Positions 32,562 to 45,800 of a stretch of 64,000 nt of DNA are shown piece by piece. Made by a program: the position numbers and the translations under genes. This DNA comes from Entophlyctis helioformis. Its lineage: Eukaryota > Chytridiomycota > Chytridiomycetes > Chytridiales > Chytriomycetaceae. Location of the stretch: the NCBI GenBank assembly GCA_025526915.1, contig JAHLKH010000149.1, forward strand, positions 1-64,000, given 5' to 3'. A model generated the notes under the pieces. It was given only the letters and a program-made list of their open reading frames with translations. It did no database searches and had not been told where the DNA came from. Each line of letters opens with the position of its first letter. The stretch's first letter is position 1.

Positions 32562-35500
32562 TCATTTCTTCTTGATGGCCTTGGCCTTGGCAGGCATCGC
32601 GATCTCGGTGCGCACCTTTTTCTTGTAGGCATCCCACTTGATCCGCTCCAGGTACGCCTGCTGCAGCTTGATGAGCGGAATGTTGCTGCTGCCGTCGTCC
32701 AGCAGATAGTTGATCATGTCATCGCTGGCAATCTGTGCAAACTCGAGCCGCGAGATGATCATGGCCTCCATGACCGAGTTGGCCACGACCGTCACGTTGT
32801 TGGTCAAGGCTGGCGCATCCTTGAGCGCCGCAATGTAGTGGCTGCGGTCAAAGCGCGGGAGCAAGGTGTTGGGGTCCTGCGGCATCTTGAATTGCGGAAG
32901 GCTTGGGTAGTTGTCGCCCGACGCCATCTCGGAAATGGACAGCAGCTCGCGCGTGAGCTCCTCGCCTGGTTCTAGCGGCTTGTCTGGATCATATGCATGA
33001 AGCTGGAACCCCGTATCCGAGCCCTGGATGCGCTTCTTGACAAACGGCACATACTTTATGCACCGGCAGCTGCCCGACAGCACCCACATGAGCTGGAAGT
33101 TGGTATCGTCTTCCTTGAATATGGTCTGCTGCGCCTCAAACTTGGTGAACTGGGTGCACACCAGCATGCGCTCAATCATCGACGGCTCCTTGGCGAACAG
33201 CGGGATCGACGAGATCTGGTTGATGCGCGATGTGATCTGCTGCTGCACTTGCTTGGCGTACTTGGCATAGTCGCGTTTGTCAACACGCAGCAGCTCGACA
33301 TTGTCAATGGTCGTCACCGACGCCGTGCGCTTGTCATTCAGCACTGCCATGGTGCGATCTCCAAAGCTGTCGCCCTGTCCAATCACATTGATCTGTTCCA
33401 ACACCAAGCAGCATTTCAGTGTTAGGCTCTCCATCCACCATGCTGCATGGGCGTATCGCCTAACAAGCCATGCTTGAGCCCGATATCCCTTCATCACCTA
33501 CCCTGTACTTGGCATCGTCCCAACCCTTGAAAATCTCGAGTTTCCCAGACAGCACAAAGTAGAACGAGTTTGCCAGATGGTTCTCCATCACAATGAGCTT
33601 TCCCGGCCGGTGCTTTTCGTACTCGACCAGCTCGCAAAACGTCCGTCGTTGCTGCAGCGGGTACTTTGCAAAGCTCTTGAGTCGTGTTGTAAGCAGCAGC
33701 TCGAGATTGTCAATCGTGGTTTTGGACGACGTCCGCTGCCTCTCATTCAGCAAGTTTAAAATCTGCCACATGGGACAACGGTTAGCGCCAATGCAAAGAG
33801 TGTGGAGCATGCCTGCGGCCGCCAAGACACTCACCCGGTCTGTGATGGACTGCGCTTCGTTGACGTCGTTCTTGAGACTGAACATGATCTCGTCGGGTGT
33901 GGCGACTGGGGGGATAAACTTCATCGCACTGAGGTACATGAGAAACAGCTGACGTCGGATAATGTACAAGCGAAAGAGCTTCGTCCAGTGAAAGACGCGC
34001 TTTGTCGAGGCGGCAGTCGAGGCGGCGTTTGCTTCGGCCGAGAGAGCACTGGCCTGCTGCTTGTCGTTGCCCGTTGCCGATGTGCCTTGCCCACGATCGC
34101 TAAAGTAGTCGGACGAGTCTTGGTCGCGGATTTTAGGCGACATGATGTTGTAGCCGGGAGACAGGACGTCATTGTCGCCGTGATTCTTGCGCTGCTGTTG
34201 CGGGTCCACCTGGATGCTGGGTGCATGGCCGTGATCTGCTGCATACTGTGCGGCAGCCTGCGTGCCTCTCACCCGCGCAATCATTTGCTGGTGCCGCATC
34301 TCCGAGTCACGCAGCACGTCGTTGACCATCTTGGACGACACACGCGCCGACTTGGAGAACACCTCTTCAACCCGCTTGCTCTGGGCCTTGAGTGTGGATT
34401 CGACCGTGCGTTTGGTGTGCGTGTTGGAGGATGCGGACGCGGCCGTCGTCCCGCTTGGATTGGACACCACACTTGCTCGTCCTGCTGTGGTTGTACCTGA
34501 ACTGCTGGCTATGGACGACTCGGGTTGAATACCAGCGAGATTCATGCTTGATCCGCCACCGCCACGCCCTCGCTCCAGTTTCAGCCCGCTCTCGCCATGA
34601 CCCCCGTCCCCAGCAGCGCCGTTGAAACTATTACCAGCAATGCTCGCACGAGATCCTTGCCGTGCAAGGGGCCGGTGCTCCATGGGCGGGCTCAGCAAAA
34701 ACTCCATGTCGCCTCCGCCTGCATCACCGCCGCCTGCATCAGCAGACGCGCCGAGTTTCTGTCCATGGGCATGGGCAAAACTGGAGGTCATACCCCTGAT
34801 CTCCTCGCCCTCGCTCTGCTCGCGGATGATGGACCGCGACCCATGATCGCCGGTCATCAGGTGCATCTGACTTGGCCGCCGCATCATCGAGACACCGGCA
34901 CCCTCCCCGCCGCCTAGACTCGCCGCCATCAGCTGGTCACGGCTCTGCTGATCCCGGATGCTCCGCCGCCGCGCCATGGTCGATCCCTCGTTGGTGCTCA
35001 CGGTCAGCTGGTCTTTACTCGGCGATGGTCCGTCCACACGCACGCTCATGCTGCGCCGCCGCGTGGCCAGACCCTCGTTGACGCTGACACCCAGCTGGTC
35101 GCGACTATGCTGCATGTCGCCGCCGCCGCCGCCGCGGATGCCTCCCATACCTGCACGGTGCCCACTGCGCGACGGCTCGGCGGTCGACGCGGTGCTGGCA
35201 GAAAGCAGATCGCGGCTCTGGATGTCGCGCACGCTGCCTTGCAGTGCGTGCGGCTCGAGTTGGGCTGTGCTGCCGAGATAGTCGTTGGGTGTGTTGAGAT
35301 GGCTGGAACGGCTCTCCCGCACACTGCTACGCCGATGGATGCCTGTCGTCGACCCGCTTGCACCACCGTCCATCTGGTCGCGCGATGCTGCGAGATTGCC
35401 AAACGCGGGCGGCGGTGTGGACGAAATGGATGCGCGACGCGACCGCTGGACGGGCGGCGAGAACAGATGCGAGTCGGGGATCTTTTGCTGGGGAAAGGGT

Positions 35501-37573
35501 TGTGGCGGAGCTTGGACGCTGGGGGAAAATGGCGACGACGACAGGTTGCGGCGGTGCACTTGGATGGCTGGCGATGCCGGAGAAGGCGCCGCTTCGCCCT
35601 GCTTGTCGGGTATGACGATCCTTTGACTCGGCCGACGCATGAGGCTCTGTGGCTGCGGGCTTGCGGGTGGCTGTGGATGAAGCGATTGAGATGACTGCGA
35701 GGCCTGCTGCAGAGACTGTTGCGGCAACTGCAGTTGCTGCGACTGCTGAAGCTGGTGCTGCGACTGTGGCTGCGATTGTAGCTGCTGCTGCTGCGATGGC
35801 ACCTGAGACTGCAGCTGGATCTGGTACGGTGTGCTGGAATTGGACACGGTAGCAGCGCGACTGCGATGCCCGCTGGCACTGGCGCCACGCGAGGTGCGTG
35901 CTGTGGGAGGGCTCATCATCGTCTCCGGTGGATCAGAGGACAGAATGGATCCCGTGACGGACACTGTCTGCGGCCCATCTGTCGTCTCTGCTCCTTTCAA
36001 GCCGGCGGATGGCTGCTGAGGGGGCGTGCCTCCATTGATGCTGAGATTGGGAGCAAACGCAGCAACCGCCGTCAAGGCAGCAGCAGCAGCCTGGAGGGCC
36101 TGTGCATTGCTGAGTCGACGCGGTTTGGATTGCATCGAGGCCTGGACGTGCTGCTGAATGAGCGTTGGTGGGTGAGGATGGTGATGGCCCGCTGCCGGCC
36201 CTCCATCAATTGCCGAGGCCGAGCCCGTCATGGACGTCGAAGACGACATGGCCACGATGGACGAGGCGGCCGTATCAGCAGGCGACTTTTGTGGAGATGC
36301 AGATGCCAGGCCAACGTCGCGGGAGGTGTGCGCCGACGACTGATCACGAGCCTTGACGCCTGCTCCTGGCTGGACGTGCGACGGTGAATTTGCCGATGGC
36401 GAGTTCTGCCTGCTCTTGCCTTGCAGCGGCGATGGTGCGAATGGTGTTGCCGACGGCGGGCCTGAGCCACCGGGTGTGTTTGTCGCGCTTGGACCGCTTA
36501 AAGCAGCGGATGGAGGGCCAGGAGGAGCCGCCAGCAGGGGATCGCGAACCTCGATCTTGATCTGTGGCAGCTCCTTCTTGCTACGCCCGCCTGCACCTGC
36601 ACTCGGAGCGCGTTTGGTGCCTGGTTGGGGTGCTGAGAGATTGGCCTCCATCGACGCGCAGCGAATGACTTCTGCATCCTTGAGCAGTTGGTCGTGGTTC
36701 TTGTTGCTCGGGGAAGGCTTGCTGCGCAGAGCTCCAAACTTGGGAGCCGACGTGGCCGACACGGACGAGCTTGGTGCTGCCTCGTGCGCAACGATATGGA
36801 CCTGCTGTTGTTGTTGTTGCTGCTGCTGCTGCTGCTGTTGTGTAGCAATGTTCATGCCGTTGGACGTGTTGATGCCCGGGCTGTCGATCGCATTGCCAAG
36901 GCTGTTGCTGCTGCTAGTCGTGCTGTCGTGGTTGGCGCTGCCTGATCCGCTCCCGCCACTGCCAACGACGTTCTTGAGCTTTGATCGCTTGCTGCCCTTT
37001 TGGCTCGTCTGAGTCGACAGCGGGATGCCATTGATGCTTGTGCCGGTGCTGGTGGCGTCGACCGAGTCGCGTGAAGGCCGCCGCTGTCCACTGCCTGCAC
37101 CACCGACGCCACTGCCGCTGCTGCTGCTGCTGCTGTTGATATTGCCCGTGTTGCTGCCTCCGCTGTTTGCAACGTGCGGCACTCCAGACCATGCAGCAGG
37201 CTCTGCGCCCGAGTCCCACATGCTGCCGTCGTCTGAGCCAGCAGCCGATGCTGCAGATGGCTGGCGCTGCAGCTGGGAGTTGCCGCGATTCGACGGACTC
37301 GCGACACGCTTTGTGTGCGCCGAGCGTGGCGTGCCTGGTGCAGGGCTTGCGACACTGCTTGCTTGTCCTGCCGATCCAGCGACCGCGCCTGGCCCAGTGG
37401 ATGGGCTGATGTTGCTGGTGGCAGACGAGCGGTACACGCCGCTGCCATTGCTGCCGTTGCTGCTCGATGCGCTTGCGTTGCTGCTTGTGCGTCCGCGAAT
37501 GGATCTCAGCCACGACTGCGGCGGAATCGTTGGCAATCGCTCGGCCATGTCGGCTGTGGCCAGCTGTTGTTGT

Positions 37574-37609
<36 letters not shown>

Positions 37610-37794
37610 GATTGCGATTGAGAGGGCTGGTGGCCCTCTGCAGACGGATGCGGGCCCGGCCGCCTGGGATTGGCAGGCGATCCAACAGATGCACTTTGCT
37701 GGGCTGGGCTGGCAGCCGACGGCGTGTCGACCTGTTTGGCAAGCGTCTTGAGCCATCCGAGGCGTGACATGACCTGCAGCGTATTGACGGGCAC
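32562..37794 (-). CDS. Cyclic-nucleotide-binding-domain protein, paralogue 3 (1,683 aa)
   Basis: Exons 37794-33835, 33762-33502 and 33392-32562 (introns GTGAGT...GGCAG and GTAGGT...AACAG) give 1,683 aa. About 1,200 residues are low complexity with two long poly-Gln runs (near 37561-37608 and 36800-36840), poly-Ser and RRRS sites. A helical segment (KRVFHWTKLFRLYIIRRQLF) leads into CNB-A: FAKYPLQQRRTFCELVEYEK, KLIVMENHLANSFYFVLSGK, INVIGQGDSFGDRTM, KRTASVTTIDNVELLRVDKR. The cassette Glu is Asp here, while the Arg is kept. CNB-B is QQTIFKEDDTNFQLMWVLSG, then SGDNYPSLPQFK. The C-terminus IKLQQAYLERIKWDAYKKKV matches paralogues 1 and 2. The protein ends in a Lys-rich tail. An alternative start is Met at 37770. 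Confidence 0.84.
37561..37608 (-). repeat. CAG/CAA repeat encoding poly-Gln in CNB paralogue 3
   Basis: On the minus strand the reading frame holds about 15 Gln codons in a row, with rare CAA. A second tract of 13 Gln lies near 36800-36840. Confidence 0.9.
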
Positions 37795-37916
37795 GCTTCG
37801 GCAATCTGCAGTACTTGGGGCAACAAAATGCTTGGCTGTCTGGACAAACCCCTGCCAGACAGGCTATCGGACAATGCCCATGGCGCGGCCCCAAAATGGT
37901 GCTCTTTTACAAGCAT

Positions 37917-39601
37917 TTATTCGCCAGATTCGTCAGTGCATACCCACACTTCCATACTCGGTGCCGCGTCGAGTCCCGCGTCCAGGACTACCTTCCAGAA
38001 GCGGCGGCGGCGACGCGTGCGGTCGAGGGACTGCACCTGGTCCTTGTGCCGCAGTGCCTGGTAGTCCCACACGAGCAAGGCCAGGTTGTTCTCGAAAATG
38101 ACGCTCGAGACGATGCAGCTGCTGTCCGGCGTTATCTCTGCAAACTTGACAGAGCGGTATTCAGGAACCGTGTACCCGTCTCGCTCAAGGGCAGTGGATT
38201 CAGACAGGATGCTGATGAGCCTGCGCTCGCGCACGTCCCAGACAGCAATCTGGTCGTGTGAAGGGCCGTTGGTGATGAGAATGTGGCCATTGAGTGCAAG
38301 CGTCATGGGCATAAATCCGTTGGTCGGCAGGGGCGGCAGCATGGCAAACGGGTCTGCATCTGCGTCTCCCGCAAGCTCCAGGACGGGTAAAGCATGCGGT
38401 GCTGGCGGCGATGGGGGTTGTGACTCCTCGGCTGGAGGAATAGTGGCTGTGCCCGTTGCTGCTGCTTCTGCTGGATTGCTCGGCCCTGGTTCGGATTCCT
38501 GTAGCTGATGCAGCGTATCGGCGGCTGGATGGCCATTGGCAGAGTAGGTCGACATTGACGACACAGGACGCGACGTGGATGGCAATGCAGCATTCGGAGA
38601 AGAGCTCGACGTAGTGCTCAGCCCAGAATCGGCAGTGCTGGGCGGCGCCATGACAATGGACGCCAAGTCGCGGACTAGACCTCTGCCATACGAGAGCGGA
38701 CGGGGAGCAATCTCTGACGTTTGGAAGCAGTGAACGATGCTTTGCGAGGCGACCGAGCACAGAAAGAACGAGCCGTCGTAGAGACCAAAGACGACAAGAT
38801 CGTTGTGGAGAGCCACGTTGAGAAGGCTGGATGGCGTCAGCGTGACAATGTACTGCTCAGGGACCTTGAAGATGGCTTCGATGTCGCCGGTCTCGCCGTT
38901 CCAGACGACGATGTTGCCATTGCGGCCGCCGCCGACAATCCGATGGCGGTGGACATTGATGGAGAAGATGGTTTCGAGCTCCTTTGTCGCGTTGATCTTG
39001 CGCAACGGCTTGAATGCCCTGAGACACCACGTGATGATGATGCACGAGTCGTCAAAAGACACAAGCTGGCCCAAGCCGTTTGCAAGGATAAGACCGACGG
39101 AATTGGTATGCGCCTTGAGGGTGTGCTGGGCTGGGACGAGCACAGGCTGCTGCTGTCCTGCCGGCGGTGGCGCGGCCGCATTCGATTCGGCAACCTCTGC
39201 AATCATCCCCAAGATGTCGGCTTCGAGGTCTGCGGCGGAATACGGCTGTGCGGGTTGTGGTGGGTTGTGGGGGCTGTGCGGGCTGTACGGGCTGTGCAGG
39301 AAACTCTGTGTTGGATGAAGAGGCAGCTGACCCAGCTGATGCGGCTGAATGCGCGGCTGTTGGAGTCGGCGATGCGCGTGGAACTGCCGAGCCTGGGCCG
39401 CTATGAGCAGGCAGGGGCGATCCGTGGCCAATGATGGCGACCTTGATGTCTGTGTGTGGCTCGGTCGAAAAGTCGACCCAGCAGATCCGGTCGCCTTCGA
39501 TGGCAACAATGTACGAGTAGATGGGATCTGCGGGCCAGGCGAAGAGGTTGCGTCGCTTTGGATGCAGCGGTGCTTGTGCTGGCTCCTGATGTTGCTGCTG
39601 G

Positions 39602-39634
<33 letters not shown>

Positions 39635-40550
39635 ATTGCCGATGGGCAGTGGCTGGCCGAGCGGTCTGTTCTGGTTCTGGCGATTGCTGTGGCTGATGAT
39701 GCTGTTGGTGGTGGTGCGGCCGCCAATCACAAAGGGATCCTTGAACGAGGCAAACAGATAGCGGTTCCTGTGGATGTTGTAGTGGGTCATGTAGACATCC
39801 TGCCAGGACGACAGGAACTCTGCGTTGGAGGTGACGTTCCAGGTGCGAGCACACAGGTTGCGCCAAAACGTTCGCTCGAAGCGCACAATGAGCGACCGCC
39901 AGGCCGAGCATGCGCGTGTGGCCTTGAGCAGGGACGGCGCATCGAGGAAGGCGAAGATGAGGAGCAGGACGTCCGGTGGCAGATACTAGACGGAATGCAA
40001 AGGTCAGTCGGCAGCGCATGGCCAGGCCAGCGACCGACGGGTCGGCTTACAGGCAGAACGGCCTCCGTGGTGGTGGTGGTGGCAAGGACGGTCGATCCAC
40101 TTGGTGCAGAGTCTGGCGCTGTGCACAGCAGAGGTAGTCAGCCAGCGAGCCTGTCAGAACAGCAGGCAGGCGGCAGGCAGGCGGGCAGGCAGGCAGGCAG
40201 GCAGGCAGGCAGACATATGCACCTTGCACCAGGCGGCGTCGCTTGTGTCTGCCATGGGCGAGGTCGTCTGCCGGCTGGCCGTCAGCCGCCGTTGAGGCAG
40301 CGGCAGCGGCAGCAATTGTGGTGGCGAGAGTTGGCAGAGTTGGCAGGGCAGGCAGGGCAGACGGGGCATACGGGCCAGACGGCGTGCGGCGCAGAGTGGC
40401 GGTGGCCAGCGAGTGCAGCAGCCGCAGCCGCAGTGCCTGGGGCATGCTGGCGTTGGACGCGATGGCGTCCCACTCGGCCCACAGGCGGGCAGCCGTCGGT
40501 GTCGGTGCTGCACTCGGTGTTGCCGTCATGCTGCGATGTGCCAGACGCAA
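37917..40550 (-). CDS. F-box / WD40-repeat protein
   Basis: Exon 1 (40550-40223; the second Met at 40529 is an alternative) and exon 2 (40118-40051) lead into an exon starting at 39985 with an F-box: YLPPDVLLLIFAFLDAPSLL, then RACSAWRSLIVRFERTFWRN. A second block, RRNLFAWPADPIYSYIVAIE then GDRICWVDFSTEPHTDIKVA, is in another frame. The WD40-type block (LKAHTNSVGLILANGLGQLV, GNIVVWNGETGDIEAIFKVP, HDQIAVWDVRERRLISILSE) is in a third and runs to the stop at 37917. The joins near 39745-39600 (donor GTGATT likely) and near 39380-39250 are unresolved. F-box proteins recruit substrates to SCF ubiquitin ligases through Skp1; the substrate here is unknown. The usual first Met at 40019 is not the real start. 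Confidence 0.75.
40161..40214 (-). repeat. (GCAG)n tract in intron 1 of the F-box/WD40 gene
   Basis: Tandem GCAG units with a few interruptions lie within the 104-nt intron between exons 1 and 2. Confidence 0.85.
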
Positions 40551-41017
40551 GAGTCAGCAGCCTGCACGAGCGGCCCGCGGGCGACGCACAGCCGCCATCA
40601 GTGCAATGCCGCCTACTGGAGTCTGTCTGTCGAGTCTGACTGTCGAGTCTGTCTGTGGAGATCGACGGGGCCGGTCAATCGACGCCGGAATGGCTGCGTG
40701 CAAGCCGGATCACGTGAGGAGCCACGTGACCAGGTGCGATCGTCTGGGCCGTCTGGGCCGTCTGGCAAGTGCGCCAAGCGGCGGCTGCCGTGCACGGCCT
40801 GCGAGGGCGGTTTGTGCCGCCGCTGCATCTGCATGGCCGCTTGCTGTCGGGCCCCGCTGCGTCGCCGTCCAAGCCGATCTGCGTCGCCTCGAACGGATCT
40901 GGCCGCGTGCGGACAATCGTGGCGGGCGGTCGTGGCGGGCGGTCGTGGCGGGCGGCATTTGAACCCAAACCTGGACGTGGCCGTCTTGGCCCAACGACAC
41001 CCATCCAGCCGCGTCGC
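40551..41017. promoter_or_regulatory. Shared upstream region of the F-box/WD40 and HMG-box genes
   Basis: No gene is seen. The region separates two divergent starts. It contains a short repeat of GAGTCTGTCTGTC/GAGTCTGACTGTC units (about 40619-40662) and a doubled GGGCGGTCGTGGCGG unit near 40922-40953. Confidence 0.5.
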
Positions 41018-42734
41018 ATGGTCCTGTCCGCCCATCTGCGTCTGCTTGCCTGCGCCGCCCTGCCCTCGGCTGCCCGCCCGCTGGCTGCTGCTGGTGCTAC
41101 TGGTGCTGCGGCTGCCCTTGCTGCTGCTGCCTCTGCCGCCACGCCCGCCCGCAGCCATGCTGCCGCACTCGCCTCGCTCCTGCTGCCAGGGCCGGCCGGC
41201 CTCCACGGCGCCTTCCGTGGCCTGGCTGGTGCCTCCCTCGCCCAAGCCAAAGGTGCGCCGTGTCTGCCCGCTCTTGCACCCCATGCGTCACTCTGCCCAT
41301 CCGCCCATCCACCCATCTAGCTCAGCCTGCATGCCTGCATCCCTCTCACTCCATCTGGCACTCGCCTGTGCTGGCGTCGACTCGTGGCCATCTCCCCCTC
41401 ATGCATCCATGCCCGTCCACTCATGCAACTCACACGGCCTGGCTTTCGGTGTTTCCCACAAACCACCTGCCCAGGAAAGGAGCTGAACATCGACTTGGAT
41501 GTCGAGATCAAAGCAGCTACCTCGGAAGCCCAACGCAATGCAAAGGCCGCCCGTGCCTTGCTCAAGTCGCTTCCCCATCCATCCGTCGAGCCGCCTCCAA
41601 AGCCCATGAGCGCTTACCTTCACTTTGTCAAGGAACAGCACCCCGCCGTATCAAAGAGCCTTGCCCATGTGGACAAGGCAACGCGTTCGACGGCTGTCAT
41701 GAAGGAGCTTAGCAAGCGGTGGGAGGCTGTCAGCGACAAGGACAGGCAGGTATGTCTGCAGGCCTGGTGCTCGCATTGCAGTGCCAATCCACCGTCAATG
41801 TTGCCTCGTGCATCATCACAATCAGTCTGACATCCACCATGCCATCGCATGTCTCACCGAGACCAGCCGTTCCAGAAACGCGCAGATGCCGATGCGGCTG
41901 CGTACAAGGACGCCTACGAGCAGTACCTCCAGCGCCTCACTCCGACCGATCGTGTGATTCTTCGCGAGATCAACCGGGCCAACGAGAAGCTGGGCCGCTC
42001 CACTGTCAAGGTTCCCAAAGACGCTGCTGCCCCAAAGAGACCCTCGTCGGGATACATTTTGCTATCGGCCGAGTACTTCAAGATGAACGATGCCGATCGG
42101 CGTCGCCTGATTGGAAACGCCGCCGCTGGCACGTTCCAGGAGCAAGCCAGGGCTCTCGGCGCGTACTGGCGGTCCATGAGTGATGCAGAAAAGCAGGTGA
42201 GTCTCGTTTGTCCTTCTTTGTCTTCTCCCCCCATGGCACTCACAAGTCTGCCTCGATCCATCCATGGCTGCTTTCTTGTTGCACGACCGACTGTACACAC
42301 AGCCTTACATCCAAAAGTACATCAAAGCCAAGGAGTCATATGATGCTGCACTGGAAAAGTACAATGCGCGAGTTGGTAGCGAAGTGGATGCCGCCAAGAG
42401 CGCGGTCAAGAATCTTGCCAAGGCAGCCAAGGCTCATGTTGCACCCAAGAGAGCAAAGAAGGCTGGCGTGTCGTCCAAGTCCAAGGTAAAGACCGCCAAG
42501 ACCAAGACTGGAAAGACTACCAAAGCTGGTGTCCGCAGTCGTGCTGGAAAAACGATTGCATCCAAGGCTAAACCCAAGACGTCTGCAGCAGTAAAGGGTG
42601 TTGCCAAGGCCAAGCCCAAGGCCAAAACCTCGACAAGAACTGCAAACGCCGCCACCAAGTCGGCCAAGGGCAAGGCCGCAACGCCAAAGACTGCCAAGAC
42701 TGCCAAGACTGCCAAGACTTCCAAGACCGCCTAG
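41018..42734 (+). CDS. Mitochondrial two-HMG-box protein (TFAM/Abf2-like) with Lys-rich tail
   Basis: Exons 41018-41252, 41475-41749, 41867-42196 and 42303-42734 give 423 aa. The first 75 residues are Ala/Leu/Arg-rich without acidic residues (MVLSAHLRLLACAALPSAAR), a typical mitochondrial presequence. HMG box 1 spans about 118-193 (PPKPMSAYLHFVKEQHP ... KRWEAVSDKDRQPFQKRA). Box 2 spans about 225-305 (APKRPSSGYILLSAEYFKMN ... AYWRSMSDAEKQPYIQKYIK). The C-terminal 110 residues are Lys/Ala/Thr repeats (KTAKTAKTAKTSKTA) like a histone-H1 tail. The protein should bend and package DNA, most likely mtDNA. Such a long basic tail is not typical of TFAM or Abf2, and a nuclear role cannot be excluded. 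Introns use GTGCGC, GTATGT and GTGAGT donors. Confidence 0.85.
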
Positions 42735-42878
42735 TTGTCTCCTTGCACGTTTCCCTCCCTCCGATCCCCTCACCACCAGCACGATCAATGGCACAACCCA
42801 CGTATCACCAGCCAGCTCTTTGTTTTCGACTCGATTCGCTCTTGACGCATTCGACCTTGTGCACGGCTATGCAGAACA

Positions 42879-45800
42879 ATGAAGCCGCTCGTCTTTTTCC
42901 AAGTCCATGCCGAACGTTTTCTCCAGGTTGACCCGAGACTGACCAAAGCAGCCGCAAGATCTGGCATGTCGTGGCGCGTGGCAGCACACCGCGATTTCCA
43001 GCGTGTTTGCCAGCCACAGACGGTGCAGGTGCACGAGGCGGTCGAGAGCCTGGACCTGCAGCCACTGTCAGTGAGCCAACCCAACGAGGACCAGCGAGCA
43101 AGGCTGTTGCAGCTCGTGGTGGACGGACCTGGCTGCACCGACCGTCCGCATCTCGGACACATGGTCCAAGTGTCTGACATTCAGCAGACGGTGATGGAGG
43201 CTGTCTCACGGCCTTTCAAGTGGACGCTCGAGGCCGTGCAAGTCAGCGAGCAGGGTCCAATCGGCCGCATGTCTCGCACGCATCAGCAGCACAGCCGCGC
43301 ACCTGCTGGCGCAACCCAGCACAGCACGTCCAGATCGCTCAGCCCGCCGCCTCTGTCTCATCCACGCGCACTCCGCTCCATGGCCCTGCGGCTCCCCCTT
43401 GTCCACGACAGTGACAGCCATCTCGTGCCACTCGAATCGCTTCTCGCTCTTTCAAGGTGTGCATGCGATGCATCCATCACGATCAGGCGTTTGCTAATCA
43501 TCGGTGCTCGTGGGTCTCATATGGGGCAGTGTGTGCGCGTTTACAGAACCAGATGAAGCCGTTCAGCAGTTACTGCTGCATTGTCTGGCCAGTGCCGAGC
43601 TGGATGCAGGCATGCTCGACTCCAACCCGCTGGATCACGGACATGCCAGGCAGCGATGTGAGACACCCGTGCTGCACGATCCCGTGGACGTCTTGGCCAA
43701 ACGCACGGCCGACTCTCGCCTTCCACGACAGACACGAAGCATTCTCGCTGCCAGATGCAGCTCACAGAGTTGCCACCGCTGGCTTCACTCTCGCCAGATG
43801 ACAGTCTGCTCAACAACGATCGTGCATTGGGAGTTGCTCTCGCAATCGCTGCAGATCCAACTGAGCAGCCCGACCCAAGCGTCAAGAGATACCTCAAGCG
43901 GCTGGCCTGCGACTCGGACAGTCACGACAGCAGCGATCAGCTCGGTCCGGAAACAGCCAGCAAAAAGATGCGTCGGCCGATGGGTATGCTGTCTATGCTG
44001 TCGGCTTGACTTGGCGATTGTGACTGATCTTGCAACTACCGTATCCGCAATATTGTGCACAGAGTCTCCTCTGATGGCCCATGCTGCCGTTGGTGATCTT
44101 GACTCTGGATGCAGGCGGTCGACCTCTATCACACGCTGCGGCAGCGACAAGGGCATCGAAGAGTGGATGCATGAGCACCTGTTTGCGCGTCAGCACAGTG
44201 ACCAAGAACCACCAGATGCAATCGGGCAAGAGTTGTCTCTGTGTCTGTCAACGTTGGAATGCGATCCGCTGCGCACCGAGATTCGAAGCGCGGCTTTTGA
44301 CGTGCCATCGTCCAAGCAGATTGCAGGTAACTGCCATTGGGGTCTTGTGAACTCTGCGAACAAGCGCATGCTCTGACCATGAGCTGGGCAACCGGCAGTG
44401 CCCAAAATGCCTGCACCGAGCTTCAGCAGCACAGCCGAATCAGCCGAATGCAGCACGATCTTGCGCATCATGCCCGCCATACCCAATGCCATTCAAGTAT
44501 TGGGATTGCAGTACCATGCTGCCATGATCGCTTCAGAGCTGGGGCTGCTTCCATGGAATGCCAGCAAAGCGCTTGCGGTTCTTTGCCGTCAACAAGCGCA
44601 GGCAGCCGACGGTGATGCTGGTCTGCAGAGACCAGTCTGTGCTCCAGCCGATCCAGCCATTCTCCGGTCGGCTGTCATGGCAGCTGCAGTTCCCATGGAC
44701 GTCTTTCATCGTGCACGCCGATGGGTAGAGCAGCTTGGCAGGTGGTGCAACCCAGTCACAGCCATCGACGACCTTGAAGCACCACGTGCGTTTCTGGCCG
44801 ACGCGGATGAGTTGATGCAGCCGAGACTGCATCCCTTGAGCGCGAACATGCACGGATCTACGACGCACCACGCAACGATCACGTCTGAGCCCATGGTCTT
44901 CTCAAAACCGAAGCTGTTCAGACCCCATGTTGGTACAGCTGCTGTTGCTCAAGTGTCAGGGACGCCTGGCAAGAGCCACGCCCTTCGTGAGGGGTTCTCC
45001 GCCTCGAGTGCGGTTGATGCATTTCTCAAGATTCGCGGCAAGACGGTCAAAGCAGCTACTGCGAGGGAGAACAGACCCAGGGCCGCTCCAGTCGCTCCAG
45101 TCGCTCCAGTGCAGATGACGCCAATGGCACCAAAGCAGCCGAACGCCGACAGTACAATGGCATCACATGCTTATCGTGACGGCAACGATGCGCCAGAGTC
45201 TCACCTGCCCGACGCTGATCGTGTGCACAAAGCTGCGCATATCTATGTTGCAACACCTGCACTGCTTCGTGATCGCGGCCTTGTGGCAGAGCTCGAAGCA
45301 ATGCATCATGCCGCGTTGTACGAGCGAGCCGAGGGCATCTGTGGATCTGGGATGGGCGACACTGTCGCAGCCATCGCCGTTGATGAGCATAGCTGCATTG
45401 TGTAGGTTGAAAATGCGCAGCATGGTTGTGCTGTGGCGTGGCGTGCGGTGGTGCTGACTTTCTGGTGGACATTGCCTAGCTTGTATGCATTGCGGCTGCT
45501 ACCGCAGCACCAAGCTGGGACAGCCAGAGGCCGAGACGCGGCCCAAGAGTCGACGGGTCTTGCCGACCAACAGACGCATATCGAGCAAGTGCTTGTGGGC
45601 GTGGCACTCCGGTTCACGGACATCAAGCTGATCCTGACAGGTCTCTCAGGTCGTCCGTCCAGCAGCGTGGCCAGCACAGGCATGGATTGCAGTGCATCTG
45701 GTCAGAGTGGCGAGCTGGTGCTGCGGCCGTTTGACTTTACACCACCTGTGCAGCGCAGCTTGAGCCGGCTGTATGCATTCATGGCTGCTTTTCCAGAGAC

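Noticed and set aside
38900..40019. Met at 40019 as start of the WD40 protein
   Set aside because: The His/Gln/Pro-rich translation upstream of about 39250 is a shadow; the F-box exon is in another frame and starts at 39985.
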